Assembly: GCF_008806975.1 (NCBI RefSeq)
Contig: NZ_CP031728.1
Location: 1,116,001 to 1,180,000 of the forward strand
DNA: 64,000 nucleotides
Source of the DNA: Cellvibrio sp. KY-GH-1
GTDB lineage: Bacteria; Pseudomonadota; Gammaproteobacteria; Pseudomonadales; Cellvibrionaceae
Direction of reading: 5' to 3'
Numbering within the stretch: position 1 is the first letter of the stretch; every line of letters begins with the position of its first letter. Both the position numbers and the translations under genes were made by a program. The notes under the pieces were generated by a model. The model saw only the letters and a list, made by a program, of their open reading frames with translations. It was not told the origin of the DNA and searched no databases. This document shows, piece after piece, positions 45,189 through 56,455 of this stretch.

Positions 45189-46760
45189 ATGCGCAACAAT
45201 GGCAATGTCACCGGACGCGAAGTTCATTTGCACACCAAAGATGAAATTGTTTCCTCCTCAAATCTGCGGGGCGATATTGAGTTCTGTAACGCGACTTTTA
45301 GCCGCATTTCCGGTTACAGCCATGATGAATTAATTGGGCAGCCACACAATATCCTCCGTCACCCTCATATGCCGGCAGCCGCCTTTGGTATGCTCTGGAC
45401 TGCGTTAAAGGCGGGCAACCCTTGGATGGGAATTGTTAAAAACCGCTGCAAAAACGGTGATCACTATTGGGTAGATGCTTATATCACCCCGCTGCGCCAA
45501 AATGGCCAAATCTATGGCTACGAATCCGTACGAGTAAAAGCAGACCCAGCAGTGGTTGCCCGTGCTGAGGCAGTTTATATCCGCCTTAATCAAGGCAAGC
45601 CTGCTTATTCAACGTTCGAAAAACTATGGAGCAGCTGTGGCAACAGCACCCTCGTGGCGCTGTCCAGTTTAATTTTATTAGTCATAGCCGCCGCAGTTTC
45701 CAGCTCGATAACTACCGGTGGAATTATCGGCTCGGTCGTTGTTTCGTTGGTTGTTGGCCTGGTAGCGCAGCTGTTACAACAAAGTCGTATCGCCCAAGCC
45801 TTAAAAGATGCCAGAGCTATTATTCATGATCCACTCGCCGCGTACATTTACACAGGTCGGTGTGACGCACTGGGTGAAATTAGCCTTGCCCAACATGCGA
45901 TTGAATCCCGTTTACGCACCGCGCTTGGACGCTTTGGCGAGTCATCTCGCGAGCTGCAACAAAAAGCCGAAGCCGCGCACAATCAAGCGCGTAAAACTTA
46001 TGAAGGTATGACCGCGCAACAACAGGAAACTGCCGGTGTTGCCAGCGCGATGCAACAAATGGCGCAAGCGGTACAGGAAGTGGCGAGTGGCGCCAATCAG
46101 ACATCCATCGCAACGGGCACAGCGATTAACGAGGTCAATAAAGGCAATGGAGTAATTGAAGGCGCGCGCCACGCCATAGATAATCTTTCAAAAACCGTTA
46201 GCAATCTGGGAAATGTGCTGAATAAACTGAGCGAAGACAGTAGCAGGATTGCCAGTGTGGTCGATGTCATCCGCGGAATCGCCGAACAGACCAATTTGTT
46301 GGCGTTAAATGCTGCCATCGAAGCGGCCCGTGCCGGCGAACAGGGCCGCGGCTTTGCGGTGGTTGCGGATGAAGTTCGTTCACTCGCGCAGCGCACCCAG
46401 GAATCTACGGGTGATATTCAGCAAATTATTGCGGCTCTGGGAAAAGCAACTGAGGATGCAAGCGCCAATATGAAAAACTGCCTCGCGTTAGCTGACCGCA
46501 GTGTTAGTGAAATGGGCAATGTTAACGCCGCCCTCGCCTCTATTTCTGATTCTGTTAATGCGATTGATCAAATGTCCCACCAAATCGCCGCTGCCGCCGA
46601 AGAGCAATCGTCGATGGCGATGGAAATTGAACGCAACACTCTATCGATTGCCAGCATTTCGAACCAAACCCAACAAGAAATAGGTGCCGCAGACGAATTA
46701 AACGGTGAAATGGAAAAGCTATCGCAAAAACAGTTGGATTTGATCGTCAGATTTAATTAA
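45189..46760 (+). CDS. aer: Aer-like PAS chemoreceptor (aerotaxis/energy taxis)
   Basis: 523 aa. N-terminal PAS domain (~20-120) with [26 protein letters not shown] and [21 protein letters not shown], as in FAD-binding Aer proteins. Two hydrophobic segments follow (~155-200; [36 protein letters not shown]) with no large periplasmic domain between them. The signalling domain has the hairpin-tip sequence [47 protein letters not shown]. No C-terminal CheR-docking pentapeptide is present. It probably senses redox state or oxygen and signals to CheA. Confidence 0.9.
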   Translation: MRNNGNVTGREVHLHTKDEIVSSSNLRGDIEFCNATFSRISGYSHDELIGQPHNILRHPHMPAAAFGMLWTALKAGNPWMGIVKNRCKNGDHYWVDAYITPLRQNGQIYGYESVRVKADPAVVARAEAVYIRLNQGKPAYSTFEKLWSSCGNSTLVALSSLILLVIAAAVSSSITTGGIIGSVVVSLVVGLVAQLLQQSRIAQALKDARAIIHDPLAAYIYTGRCDALGEISLAQHAIESRLRTALGRFGESSRELQQKAEAAHNQARKTYEGMTAQQQETAGVASAMQQMAQAVQEVASGANQTSIATGTAINEVNKGNGVIEGARHAIDNLSKTVSNLGNVLNKLSEDSSRIASVVDVIRGIAEQTNLLALNAAIEAARAGEQGRGFAVVADEVRSLAQRTQESTGDIQQIIAALGKATEDASANMKNCLALADRSVSEMGNVNAALASISDSVNAIDQMSHQIAAAAEEQSSMAMEIERNTLSIASISNQTQQEIGAADELNGEMEKLSQKQLDLIVRFN

Positions 46761-46839
46761 TCGCCTGCGGATTAACGTTACTTATTCTGGTCTTTCAGAT
46801 AATTGGCGTTAAGCTTAGTGATGTTATGATGAAATCTGT

Positions 46840-48165
46840 ATGAATATTGCCGGAACCACCATGATTTATAATCAGGAAATTGCCCACCACGATTTACTAC
46901 GCTTGGACCGTGCCCACGTCTGGCACCCCTATACCAATTTTAATCAGCCGGGTTCAATTACTCCGATCAGCCATGCGCAAGGGGTAGAGCTGCACTTGGC
47001 CGATGGTCGTGTATTGATCGACGGAATGTCGTCCTGGTGGAGCACCTTGCACGGCTACAATCACCCGGTATTGAACCAAGCCGTTATTGATCAGTTAGGT
47101 AAAATGGCGCACGTGATGTTCGCCGGCATTACCCACGAACCCGCGGTAAAACTGGCCAGCACGCTCGCCAAAATCACACCAGCAGGATTAAACAAAGTTT
47201 TCTTCTCTGACTCTGGTTCAGTAGCGGTGGAAATTGCGCTGAAAATGGCGATCCAATACTGGCACGCACAGGGCCAACCGCAGCGGACAACCTTTCTTAC
47301 GCTTAAGCGTGGTTATCACGGTGATACCTTTGGCGCTATGTCGGTATGCGATCCGCACTCGGGAATGCACCATTTATTTCATCACTCACTTGCGCACCAT
47401 TTGTTTGCCGATGCCCCGGCCTGTAAGTTTGATGAACCCTTTCAGGAATCCCATATTGGCAAATTTGCTCAACTCATCCAGCAACATCGCCAAAAAATTG
47501 CAGCGGTTATTGTTGAGCCGATAGTTCAAGGCGCCGGTGGCATGCGTTTTTATTCACCAGATTATTTGCGTCGGGTACGGGAGCTTTGTGACAAACATGA
47601 AATTTTATTGATTGTGGATGAAGTCGCAACCGGCTTTGGCCGCACTGGAAAATTATTTGCCTGTGAATATGCAGGGATTAGTCCCGATATTATGTGCCTG
47701 GGTAAAGCCATGAGCGCGGGTTACATCACCCTCGCTGCAACACTGTGTAACGATAAAGTCAGCAACGGAATTAGTAGCGGCGAAAATCCGGCATTTATGC
47801 ATGGCCCAACCTATATGGCCAATCCACTTGCCTGTGCTGTTGCCAACGCGAGTATCGACCTACTACTCAACTCCAATTGGCAGGAAAAAGTAGCGGCGAT
47901 CAGCCAACAATTACGCGAAGAGCTTGCGCCGTGCAAAGAATTTTCGTACGTGACTGATGTGCGGGTTTTGGGCGCAATCGGCGTAGTTGAACTCGCGGAC
48001 GATATAGATACCAGCAAGCTCCTACCGCTATTCGTGGAACATGGAGTCTGGATTCGCCCGTTTGGAAAAATTGTCTATTTAATGCCGCCATTTGTAATCA
48101 ATAGCGAACAATTAAGTCGCCTGACCTCTGCTGTATTAAAAGTTGTCGCCCTACAGGCGCAATAA
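46840..48165 (+). CDS. bioA: Adenosylmethionine-8-amino-7-oxononanoate aminotransferase BioA
   Basis: 441 aa class III aminotransferase in biotin synthesis; it makes 7,8-diaminopelargonate with SAM as amino donor. Seen: HVWHPYTNFNQPG, MSSWWSTLHGYNHPVLNQA, FFSDSGSVAVEIALKMA, KRGYHGDTFGAMSVCD, LLIVDEVATGFGRTGKLFA, and the PLP lysine in CLGKAMSAGYI. The conserved YTNF...SSWW elements distinguish it from other class III enzymes. The start is either ATG 46840 or ATG 46861 (seven codons later, with GGAACC upstream). No other bio gene is adjacent. Confidence 0.94.
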   Translation: MNIAGTTMIYNQEIAHHDLLRLDRAHVWHPYTNFNQPGSITPISHAQGVELHLADGRVLIDGMSSWWSTLHGYNHPVLNQAVIDQLGKMAHVMFAGITHEPAVKLASTLAKITPAGLNKVFFSDSGSVAVEIALKMAIQYWHAQGQPQRTTFLTLKRGYHGDTFGAMSVCDPHSGMHHLFHHSLAHHLFADAPACKFDEPFQESHIGKFAQLIQQHRQKIAAVIVEPIVQGAGGMRFYSPDYLRRVRELCDKHEILLIVDEVATGFGRTGKLFACEYAGISPDIMCLGKAMSAGYITLAATLCNDKVSNGISSGENPAFMHGPTYMANPLACAVANASIDLLLNSNWQEKVAAISQQLREELAPCKEFSYVTDVRVLGAIGVVELADDIDTSKLLPLFVEHGVWIRPFGKIVYLMPPFVINSEQLSRLTSAVLKVVALQAQ

Positions 48166-48230
48166 AACTTTTTCGTAGCAACATTTTCTTGAAGCAATTC
48201 CCCTTTAACAATATGCGTTCCTTTGAATAC

Positions 48231-48261
48231 AAAAAACCCCGCATTTGCGGGGTTTATTTTT
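48231..48261. terminator. Bidirectional terminator between bioA and trpS
   Basis: AAACCCCGC / GCGGGGTTT stem with A run before and T run after, between two convergent genes. It serves both. Confidence 0.85.
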
Positions 48262-48275
48262 ATTAACAAATACAG

Positions 48276-49286
48276 TTATTTGATTTTGCGAATTCCAACA
48301 GCCTCGCGCACTTTTTCTAGAAGCGGTTTACTGTAAGCTCGCGCTTTTTCTGCCCCTTGCTGTAAAACTTCTTCAATATGAGCGGGGTTGGCCAGCAATG
48401 TTTCGTACTTATCACGGGCCTCTGCAAGCTGGCCATTAATTAACTCAAACAATTGCTTTTTGGCTTCACCCCACGCAATACCTGCAGCAAATTGCTCACG
48501 CATGTAAGTGGTTTGATCGGGTGTTGCAAATGCCTGCCAGATTTGAAATACCGGAGAAGTATCGGGATCTTTTGGTTCGCCTGGCTCTAATAGATTGGTA
48601 AGAATTTTATTAATCGATTTCTTTAATTGTTTTTCAGGGAGAAATAACGGGATGGTATTTCCGTAACTTTTACTCATCTTGCGGCCATCCAACCCTTGCA
48701 ATACCGCCGCTACATTATCGTCCACCACAGCTTCAGGTAGGACAAAGTGCTCGCCATAATGATGATTAAAGCGCGCAGCTATATCGCGAGCCATTTCAAT
48801 ATGTTGAATTTGGTCACGCCCCACCGGAACCTTGTGGGCGTTAAACATCAAGATGTCTGCCGCCATCAAAATCGGATACGAGTACAAACCCATCGTAATG
48901 GCGTAATCAGGGTCCTCACCGGCTTCAAGATTCGCATCAACTGACGCTTTGTAAGCATGTGCGCGATTCATCAAACCTTTGGCAGCATTACACGTTAACA
49001 CCCAACAAAGTTCCGGAATTTCCGGTACATCTGATTGGCGATAAAAAATCGCATTATCCGTATCCAACCCCAACGCTAACCAGGTGGCCGCGATTTCACG
49101 GGTTGATTGATGAACCAGATCCGGCTCCTGGCATTTGATCAATGCATGGAAATCCGCTAGAAAATAAAACGATTGCACCTCCGCTTTTTGACTGGCTTGA
49201 ATTGCAGGACGGATTGCGCCTACGTAGTTACCCAAATGCGGAGTGCCTGTGGTGGTAATTCCGGTTAAAACACGATGTTTGTTCAT
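48276..49286 (-). CDS. trpS: Tryptophanyl-tRNA synthetase
   Basis: 336 aa class I aminoacyl-tRNA synthetase. Seen: [22 protein letters not shown] (HIGH-type motif), DADVEIPEL-like region around [37 protein letters not shown], and [15 protein letters not shown] (KMSKS). The ATG at 49286 gives the family start MNKHRVLTG. Length is normal. Single gene with the cNMP/rhodanese gene upstream on the same strand, 110 bases away. Confidence 0.96.
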   Translation of the reverse strand: MNKHRVLTGITTTGTPHLGNYVGAIRPAIQASQKAEVQSFYFLADFHALIKCQEPDLVHQSTREIAATWLALGLDTDNAIFYRQSDVPEIPELCWVLTCNAAKGLMNRAHAYKASVDANLEAGEDPDYAITMGLYSYPILMAADILMFNAHKVPVGRDQIQHIEMARDIAARFNHHYGEHFVLPEAVVDDNVAAVLQGLDGRKMSKSYGNTIPLFLPEKQLKKSINKILTNLLEPGEPKDPDTSPVFQIWQAFATPDQTTYMREQFAAGIAWGEAKKQLFELINGQLAEARDKYETLLANPAHIEEVLQQGAEKARAYSKPLLEKVREAVGIRKIK

Positions 49287-49395
49287 AGTGCCCTGTCTGC
49301 CAATGATCAAAGGGGTAAAAAATTCAGGGCGACATCATACAGGTAAGCCGTAACAATTTGCAGCTTAACCGATGTGTTGGACGCGAGGGAAAAGC

Positions 49396-50424
49396 CTAGA
49401 TACCGCCGTAATATTGTGCCGCGTTGCGCAAAACGCAGCTATCAAAACCCGCTTGGGTCAATAAATGCACAGCGACATCACTGCGGCGTCCGGAATCATC
49501 GGTCACGACGTAAGTCACCGCATCATCCAGATTTTTTAACTGGTTGCGCAATTGATTCAAGGGAATGTTTCGGCTATCGGGTACTGATTGCATACGCCGT
49601 TCTAATGGCAAACGTACATCCAGAATTTGATACGCGGGTAATTCAGGGGCTCGGTTTTTCAGATCATCCGCTGTAACAAACTTGAGAATTGGCTCCTGCA
49701 ACAACTCACGGAAATCCTCTTTTTTCAAACGCATAATTTTGCCAGGGGTAATCATTTTTACGGTGGCATTGCGTGTGGTATCACCCACCAGAGCCTCTTC
49801 ACCAAAATAGTTCCCTGGGCGTAACGCCGCCAAGATCTTTCCTGCTGTGTCCATCACCATGGCACTTCCGGACTCCAGCACGTAAAAGTAATCACCCCGC
49901 TCACCTTGCTTGATCACCACTTCATCCGCTTGGACTTTGTGCCCGCTAAAACGGATAAACAATTGGCGAATATTGGCCGGGGGCAAACGACTAAAAAGGG
50001 GTGACTGCAAAAGTGAGGACATCCAGTCATTATCGTCATGCAGACTCACGCCAGAGGTATCCACATCCTCATCGCTGGATTCACTCCAAGCCAAAACCAG
50101 ATCGATAAAATCACTATCTACCGCAAGCAAGGTCACGTCAGATTTAGCAACCGCTGACACCTGGGTTGGCTGGGTAATATTCAAAGGGGATCGCCGGGAC
50201 TCACTCGCCGGATTAATGGTACTTACCTGGAAGCTGGAATCGATAAGATCGACTGTTCCACCTACCAGGTATACTTTTTCAGGAAATGGTCGCCCGCGCT
50301 TGAAGATAATCGTTCCCTTGGAGACTTCCCGCAGATTGGCCTTCTCTGCGACTTGAACCAGGTACTCGTGGCTCAAAGTATTGAAAGGTGCGAAGGACGC
50401 TAATACATCAAGGCTAATCGCCAT
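49396..50424 (-). CDS. Cyclic-nucleotide-binding protein with degenerate rhodanese domain
   Basis: 342 aa cytoplasmic protein. Two cNMP-binding-like beta barrels: the first (~10-115) is divergent (FAPFNTLSHEYLVQVAEKANLREVSKGTIIFKRG); the second (~135-250) is canonical (PLFSRLPPANIRQLFIRFSGHKVQADEVVIKQGERGDYFYVLESG, GNYFGEEALVGDTTRNATV). A rhodanese-like domain ends the protein (~255-342; YQILDVRLPLERRM, YVVTDDSGRRSDVAV). The position of the catalytic Cys in this loop holds Asp (DDSGRRS), so sulfur transfer is unlikely and the domain is probably a binding module. Role unknown. Confidence 0.85.
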   Translation of the reverse strand: MAISLDVLASFAPFNTLSHEYLVQVAEKANLREVSKGTIIFKRGRPFPEKVYLVGGTVDLIDSSFQVSTINPASESRRSPLNITQPTQVSAVAKSDVTLLAVDSDFIDLVLAWSESSDEDVDTSGVSLHDDNDWMSSLLQSPLFSRLPPANIRQLFIRFSGHKVQADEVVIKQGERGDYFYVLESGSAMVMDTAGKILAALRPGNYFGEEALVGDTTRNATVKMITPGKIMRLKKEDFRELLQEPILKFVTADDLKNRAPELPAYQILDVRLPLERRMQSVPDSRNIPLNQLRNQLKNLDDAVTYVVTDDSGRRSDVAVHLLTQAGFDSCVLRNAAQYYGGI

Positions 50425-50639
50425 TTTTCAGCTCCGCTTGTCTAACTCACTCGCCCCAACCAGAAATCAGCTAAGGCAAAAGCATTTTTATTAGAGAAAT
50501 CGGCGCGATTATAAACATCTCCCTGAAACAAAGGGCAGACTCCTACCCAGTCTTAGCACTGGGTCACAAACTAGATGCGAGCGATTGCGCGTTCATCCAC
50601 AACCAACAACCGCCCGAAATACCGTGTGAAAGCGCAACT

Positions 50640-51980
50640 TTATCCAGGCAAGGTTACCAAGGCGATAGGCGCTTTAGCATAGTTATAAAATTCTACTCCT
50701 GCCTGGTACAACCACCAACCATCTTTAGTTCCCGCCAACTCACGAATTGAATGCATCGCAAAGGTCGGGCACCCAACGTCAATCGTTTTAACACCAACTT
50801 CAGAGGCAACGACTGGGCCGATAGTACTGCCGCAACCCATATCGGTACGCGCCACAAACGCCTGCACGGGAACGCCCGCTTTTTCACAAAACAGGCGAAA
50901 CAAGGCACTGGTTTCGCTCGTGGTTGCATAACGCTGGTTGGCATTAACCTTGATGACGGGGCCGCGATTCAGCAAGGGGCCATGATTTTCATCATGCTTG
51001 TCCATAAAGTTTGGATGAATACCGTGAGCATTGTCGGCTGAGATCATCATGGAACGCTCAATGACTCTCACTCGCGTATCTACCTCCGGTAAAAGTCGCT
51101 CTAAAAACTGCTGCAACATTGGGCCCTTGGCGCCACAACAAGACGCACTACCAACCTCTTCATGATCCGTACAAATCAATAGGCTCGATACCTCATCACC
51201 AGCTTGAAGAATCGACTCCAAGCCAATGAAACAACTCAATAAATTATCCAGTCTTGCACTGGCAATAAAGTCTTGCTCCAAGCCTACAAATGTGGGCCCC
51301 TGGGTATCGTAAAAACTGATTTCATAATCCAGTACTTGCTCAACGGCTAAATCCGGAAATTGTTGTTGTAACTCAGCATGAAGCAGACTGCGAAAATCCG
51401 GCAAGGGCAAATCCTCGGCGGCAAGTTGTAGTACTAATGGAACTATGTCTTTTTGGGCGTTAATAGAGCGACCGCTATTGGCTTCGCGATCCAAATGGAT
51501 CGCCAGACTAGGAATAATGGCAACAGCGCGAGAAAAATCCAGCAACACACTGGCAACTTCGCCCTCTTGATTACGGTATGACACTCTACCCGCCATGGAT
51601 AAATCACGATCGTACCAAGGTGCCAACAGCGCTCCGCCGTAAACCTCTACACCTAACTGGAAGTAACCTCGACGATTCAACTCTGCACGCGGTTTCACTT
51701 TTAAACAGGGGCTGTCCGTGTGAGCGCCCAGCATGCGAATTCCTTTGTCCACCAACGGCGATTTGCCATACACAAACGCGATAATGGACGAATCATTGCG
51801 GGTTACCAGGTAGCGCTTGCCAACCTCCAACTGCCAGGAATCACCCTCGTAGAGTGGGATAAAACCGGCTGCCAACAACCGATTTGCGAGATTGCGCGTA
51901 GCATGGAAAGGGGTTGGCGACGCCTGCAGGAATTGCATCAATCCCGCATTGAAATCATTGAGAGAAAGGGAATTTGCCAT
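50640..51980 (-). CDS. apeB: M18 family aspartyl aminopeptidase (ApeB-like)
   Basis: 446 aa dizinc peptidase that removes N-terminal acidic residues. Seen: [15 protein letters not shown] (zinc His and general Asp), [32 protein letters not shown] (catalytic Glu pair), [22 protein letters not shown], and the C-terminal [17 protein letters not shown]. The ATG at 51980 (MANSLSLN) is chosen over a GTG nine bases upstream. It lies 5 bases after tsaB, so co-transcription is likely. Confidence 0.93.
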   Translation of the reverse strand: MANSLSLNDFNAGLMQFLQASPTPFHATRNLANRLLAAGFIPLYEGDSWQLEVGKRYLVTRNDSSIIAFVYGKSPLVDKGIRMLGAHTDSPCLKVKPRAELNRRGYFQLGVEVYGGALLAPWYDRDLSMAGRVSYRNQEGEVASVLLDFSRAVAIIPSLAIHLDREANSGRSINAQKDIVPLVLQLAAEDLPLPDFRSLLHAELQQQFPDLAVEQVLDYEISFYDTQGPTFVGLEQDFIASARLDNLLSCFIGLESILQAGDEVSSLLICTDHEEVGSASCCGAKGPMLQQFLERLLPEVDTRVRVIERSMMISADNAHGIHPNFMDKHDENHGPLLNRGPVIKVNANQRYATTSETSALFRLFCEKAGVPVQAFVARTDMGCGSTIGPVVASEVGVKTIDVGCPTFAMHSIRELAGTKDGWWLYQAGVEFYNYAKAPIALVTLPG

Positions 51981-51985
51981 AGGTC

Positions 51986-52702
51986 TCACACCAGAAAATC
52001 ATTGGAGTTACGAATTCGTTGCCGCTTTTGCCAGGAAACCGAATCGCGCAGGTACACTGGCTGTGCATCCTGCGCTGAGACAGTTTGTCCTTCACTAAAT
52101 TTTGCCGCCGCAATCCAGGCCATATTTTCAGCATGGGGATGCACATCCTGAAATTGCGCAACGGGATTCAACACCTGCATCGCTGGATAATGCCAACCTG
52201 GACCAATACCAACGTATCGCTGTTGTTGATCCAGAATTTGAGGTTGATCGACCAGCAACTCTGGAGGCATCAAGGCTTCTTCCGCTAAAACCGAAACCAA
52301 ATCGCCATTGCGAACAAACAGCCCCCAGTACACCTCATTCATGCGCGCGTCCAGCGCCACCAGCACCGGCAAGGACTCTTGGTTATTACGATAAAAGCCG
52401 AGGGCCATAGCTTCCAACGTGGACACAGGAACTACCGGTAAATTGGCCCCAAACGCCAACCCCTGAACAATGCCGGCGCAAATACGCAACCCGGTAAATG
52501 AACCCGGCCCACGTCCGCAAGCAATAGCGTCCAGATCACCCAGTTCACAACCTTTCGCTCGCAAGAGTTCATCTACCATTGGCAAGAGCCGCTGGGTATG
52601 GCTTTTGGCCGCCAATTCAAACAAAGAAGTCACTGCTCCATCTGCATACAAGGCAACAGAACAAGCATCGGTAGACGAATCCAGGGCGAGAATAAGACTC
52701 AT
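51986..52702 (-). CDS. tsaB: tRNA threonylcarbamoyladenosine protein TsaB
   Basis: 238 aa ASKHA-fold protein; scaffold partner of TsaD in making t6A37 of tRNAs. Seen: [59 protein letters not shown], and [15 protein letters not shown], the TsaB signature. Followed by the M18 peptidase gene. The upstream gap to adk (126 bases) holds the adk terminator. Confidence 0.94.
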   Translation of the reverse strand: MSLILALDSSTDACSVALYADGAVTSLFELAAKSHTQRLLPMVDELLRAKGCELGDLDAIACGRGPGSFTGLRICAGIVQGLAFGANLPVVPVSTLEAMALGFYRNNQESLPVLVALDARMNEVYWGLFVRNGDLVSVLAEEALMPPELLVDQPQILDQQQRYVGIGPGWHYPAMQVLNPVAQFQDVHPHAENMAWIAAAKFSEGQTVSAQDAQPVYLRDSVSWQKRQRIRNSNDFLV

Positions 52703-52780
52703 AACAAACCATTAATCGATATCTGACATCCCGCGCACTAGCACTGAGACTAAGATGAATAAATTAGTAAAAATTCCATA

Positions 52781-52811
52781 AAAAAATAGGCTCCGTAGAG
52801 CCTATTTTTTT
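52781..52811 (-). terminator. Rho-independent terminator of adk
   Basis: AATAGGCTC / GAGCCTATT with A6 and T7 flanks, ~20 bases after the adk stop on the minus strand. Symmetrical flanks may allow both directions. Confidence 0.88.
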
Positions 52812-52828
52812 AATGTGGCAGGGAGAAA

Positions 52829-53527
<699 letters not shown>

Positions 53528-53664
53528 TCAGGCTGCCCTTGACCACGAAACACCGGCATAAAACGCCCTACAAAAGAGGCGTTACGATACACGCCCGGAA
53601 AGCCAATCACAATATCCGGGTAAAGCATCTTCCTAGCAAAACGCCAGTTCGAAAGGATTTTTTA

Positions 53665-53683
53665 CTTATAACCAGCTTATAAG
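53665..53683 (+). promoter_or_regulatory. Inverted repeat upstream of the Lrp/AsnC gene
   Basis: CTTATAA-CCAGC-TTATAAG, perfect 7-base arms, 93 bases before the regulator's ATG. It is A/T-rich and symmetrical, as expected for an autoregulatory Lrp-type site. Confidence 0.45.
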
Positions 53684-53776
53684 CACAAACATTATGAAAC
53701 GCATCCTCATTTCATTGCCCATGGAAAATTTTCATCCTAGAATGACCGGATAACTACAATCAATCAGGATACGACC

Positions 53777-54247
53777 ATGTCCACTACCATTGAACTTGAT
53801 GAATACGACCGCAAGATATTGCGCGCCCTGCAGGAAAATGCCGATTATTCCATGGCTGACCTGGGCAATATGATTGGGTTATCCCACACTCCCTGCTGGC
53901 GCCGGCTCAAACGCCTGGAAACCGAAGGTGTGATTCGCGGCAAGGTAACCTTGCTAGACCCCAAACTCCTCAACCTCGGGGTTACAGTTCACGCGTACAT
54001 TACGATCAAAAACCATGATGCCAGTTCGTTAGAAGCTTTCGAGCAAGCTGTCCAAGCTATTCCCGAAGTAGTTGAATGCTATTCAACCAGCGGTGAGAAA
54101 GATTACGTCCTGCGTGTGGTCGTGGAGAGCGTTGAGCACTACGAACGCCTCATGAAGCAAACGCTAATTCATTTGCCCAATATCGGCTCAATCAACTCCG
54201 CGTTTGCGTTAAAACAAGTGAAATTCACCACGCAACTCCCCATTTAG
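53777..54247 (+). CDS. Lrp/AsnC family transcriptional regulator
   Basis: 156 aa. N-terminal helix-turn-helix (~5-60; LDEYDRKILRALQENADYSMADLGNMIGLSHTPCWRRLKRLETEGVI) and a C-terminal RAM effector domain (~70-150; VTVHAYITIKN, VVECYSTSGEKDYVLRVVVESVEHYERLM). These proteins bind amino acids and act as octamers. SHTPCWRRLKRLE resembles the Trp-containing variant found in many proteobacterial AsnC-type regulators. The target is unknown; ald is 11 kb away. Confidence 0.93.
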   Translation: MSTTIELDEYDRKILRALQENADYSMADLGNMIGLSHTPCWRRLKRLETEGVIRGKVTLLDPKLLNLGVTVHAYITIKNHDASSLEAFEQAVQAIPEVVECYSTSGEKDYVLRVVVESVEHYERLMKQTLIHLPNIGSINSAFALKQVKFTTQLPI

Positions 54248-54308
54248 ATTTTCACCTGGCCCGATTACTTCCATTTAATAGCCAAAAAATAATAAGCAGG
54301 AATGGTGA

Positions 54309-56414
54309 ATGGATATTCTCTCAGTGCTGATCTTTGTCGGCGCCTTGTTGCTGTGGGGGCTATGGGTGTATCGCGGCACACAGCAATCGCGCGAGGAACA
54401 ACTGGAAGCTGCTGCAGATAACGAAGGAATGGAACAGGTGATTGCCGAAATTCAGGCACTCCAACAACAAATGGGCGACGCTATCAACAGGGATGATTAC
54501 ATTCGAGCAATAACGATCAGCGAACAGATGCTGATACTCTCTGAAACCCATTTCGGGGATGACCCGGAAGTCATTTTGCCACTGCTAAGCGCCTTATCCA
54601 ATTTTCACCAGATTGCTGGCCAGCCGCTTCAGGCCATGCCCTATCTACAACGCAGCATCCTTTTGCAAGAAAAGCTGCCAGGCCAGCGTGCCGATCTCGC
54701 CAATTCGATAAGCGAACTTGCAGAGCTGCACATACAATTGAACGCACCGCGCGACGCCATGCAGCTGCTTCGCAGGGAAATAAAACTCCGACGCATCAGC
54801 ATTCCCGACCAAGCGCTATTGCGCGCGCAATGCAAGCTGTTATCGCTCAATCTGGAGCAGCCAGCTGCAGCAGAACCACTGCGGGAGGACATTACTTCAA
54901 CTGCGAAAAAGCTCGATAAGGAATTAGTGGCACAATTAACCAACGAAGCTAATGCAACACTCACAAAAGCGCTACACAAAAACCGCCTAATTGTTGCATG
55001 GCAAGCAGCCGAATCTGCCGTGCTACTTTCTGCGGTAGCCTTCGGAGCAGATGCCGACTCCACCTTTGTTTGTCGAGGTAATTTGGCAGAAATGCTGCGC
55101 CGAAATTACCGCTTGGAAGATGCAGAAACACAATTCAAACAATTAATTTCTGAAGAAGAAAAGCGTGAAAACGGCGCAGAAGGGCTTCGTGCAGCGTTTA
55201 ACAACTTGGCCCTGCTTTACGATGAATGCGGCCGAGCTGAAGACTCTGCAAAGATGCGCGCGCAACAGATGGAACTACTGCAGAGCGTTCACGTAAGCAC
55301 AGGCTCGCGCTTCAACGCGTTGAACAACCTGGCTGTCAGTCAATCCAATCAAGGGGATAACGAAGCGGCGGCAAAAACCTATGCCGACGCTTTGGCACTC
55401 TCACCAGAGGGCGACGATGTCGCAACGAGTGCATGGGCAGATACGCTCAACAACTACGCCATTACGCTCATTAACCTTAAGCGTCTACCGGAAGCTGGAC
55501 GTCTTTACAAAAAGGTCCTGGAGAGCAAGAAAGCGGGCGCGGAAATTCCGCTTCTAACCATCGCAAGCAGCTTCAATGGTTTGGGGATAGTGTCTGAACA
55601 ACTCGGCAAACTGCCTCAGGCACAGCAAATGTTTGAGCGCGCACTTGCAATAAAAGTAAAACACCTACCAGCAGGCCACCCCTCACTTGAAAGTGCAAGA
55701 CACAACCTCGGCTCCATTTATTGCAAAAATGGCGACCTCGAACGCGCAACAGAAATGGCGCAAAACGTATTGACCAGTCGCGAACAAAGGCTCGGAAAAA
55801 ACCATCCCGACACGCAGTCTGCGCGCCGCAATCTGGAATTGGTTACGGAGAACAAACATCGTGAGCCACCCCGCGATGCTCGCGCAACAATAGATATGCT
55901 GATGGAACAGGTCACGGATGGCCAACTGTACCGCTACGCGACTTACAATTTCGGCCGCGCGCGTGATGAAAGCGTCAGCATGGTGTTAGTACCAGAAACA
56001 CAAGCACTGCACCTGCAACACAAACTGACACGCGCCCTACCCCAAGGCTGGCGCTGCTTTATCGGTTCTACGCGCTGGCTGGGAGAAGAAAAGTACGACG
56101 GCATGGCAGAGCTGGTTGCAATTCAAGCCGAGTCACAATTCGACTGTTTGCGCATCGCGCGCACCGACGCAGTTAACCATAATCTCGACACCGAAGATAT
56201 TATCCAAACCCTGCAAGATTATGACCGCCGTTTCGGTATTCGCATTTACAGCGCCGAAACAGACTCGGTGGGGTTCATGCTGTTGCATTTGCCCGATGAC
56301 TTGAATGCATTTGCACAGGAACTTCTGGAGTTTTGCATGGACCTTGAGGATGTGGAATTAATTAAGCAAATGATTACCGCACCAGGAAACCGAGTCGAGC
56401 TTTGGTGGGATTAA
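54309..56414 (+). CDS. Membrane-anchored TPR protein with C-terminal DUF4253-like domain
   Basis: 701 aa. N-terminal transmembrane helix (~4-21; ILSVLIFVGALLLWGLWVY) followed by a coiled-coil-like Gln/Glu segment. Then TPR repeats from ~60 to ~530, of the kinesin-light-chain style in the second half (FNNLALLYDECGRAEDSAKM, LNNYAITLINLKRLPEAGRLYKKVLES, RHNLGSIYCKNGDLERATEMAQNVL). The last ~100 residues (FDCLRIARTDAVNHNLDTED, IYSAETDSVGFMLLHLP, EFCMDLEDVELIKQMI) resemble a DUF4253-type domain; this is from pattern memory only. Function not known. It follows the Lrp gene by 61 bases and may be co-transcribed. Confidence 0.75.
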   Translation: MDILSVLIFVGALLLWGLWVYRGTQQSREEQLEAAADNEGMEQVIAEIQALQQQMGDAINRDDYIRAITISEQMLILSETHFGDDPEVILPLLSALSNFHQIAGQPLQAMPYLQRSILLQEKLPGQRADLANSISELAELHIQLNAPRDAMQLLRREIKLRRISIPDQALLRAQCKLLSLNLEQPAAAEPLREDITSTAKKLDKELVAQLTNEANATLTKALHKNRLIVAWQAAESAVLLSAVAFGADADSTFVCRGNLAEMLRRNYRLEDAETQFKQLISEEEKRENGAEGLRAAFNNLALLYDECGRAEDSAKMRAQQMELLQSVHVSTGSRFNALNNLAVSQSNQGDNEAAAKTYADALALSPEGDDVATSAWADTLNNYAITLINLKRLPEAGRLYKKVLESKKAGAEIPLLTIASSFNGLGIVSEQLGKLPQAQQMFERALAIKVKHLPAGHPSLESARHNLGSIYCKNGDLERATEMAQNVLTSREQRLGKNHPDTQSARRNLELVTENKHREPPRDARATIDMLMEQVTDGQLYRYATYNFGRARDESVSMVLVPETQALHLQHKLTRALPQGWRCFIGSTRWLGEEKYDGMAELVAIQAESQFDCLRIARTDAVNHNLDTEDIIQTLQDYDRRFGIRIYSAETDSVGFMLLHLPDDLNAFAQELLEFCMDLEDVELIKQMITAPGNRVELWWD

Positions 56415-56455
56415 GTTGCTCGCTCAAAATTCGACGCGTATGCCTCCACTAAAGA

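Noticed and set aside
50545..50564. ACCCAGT / ACTGGGT hairpin after the M18 peptidase gene considered as its terminator
   Set aside because: Only 7 base pairs and no T run follows on the minus strand.
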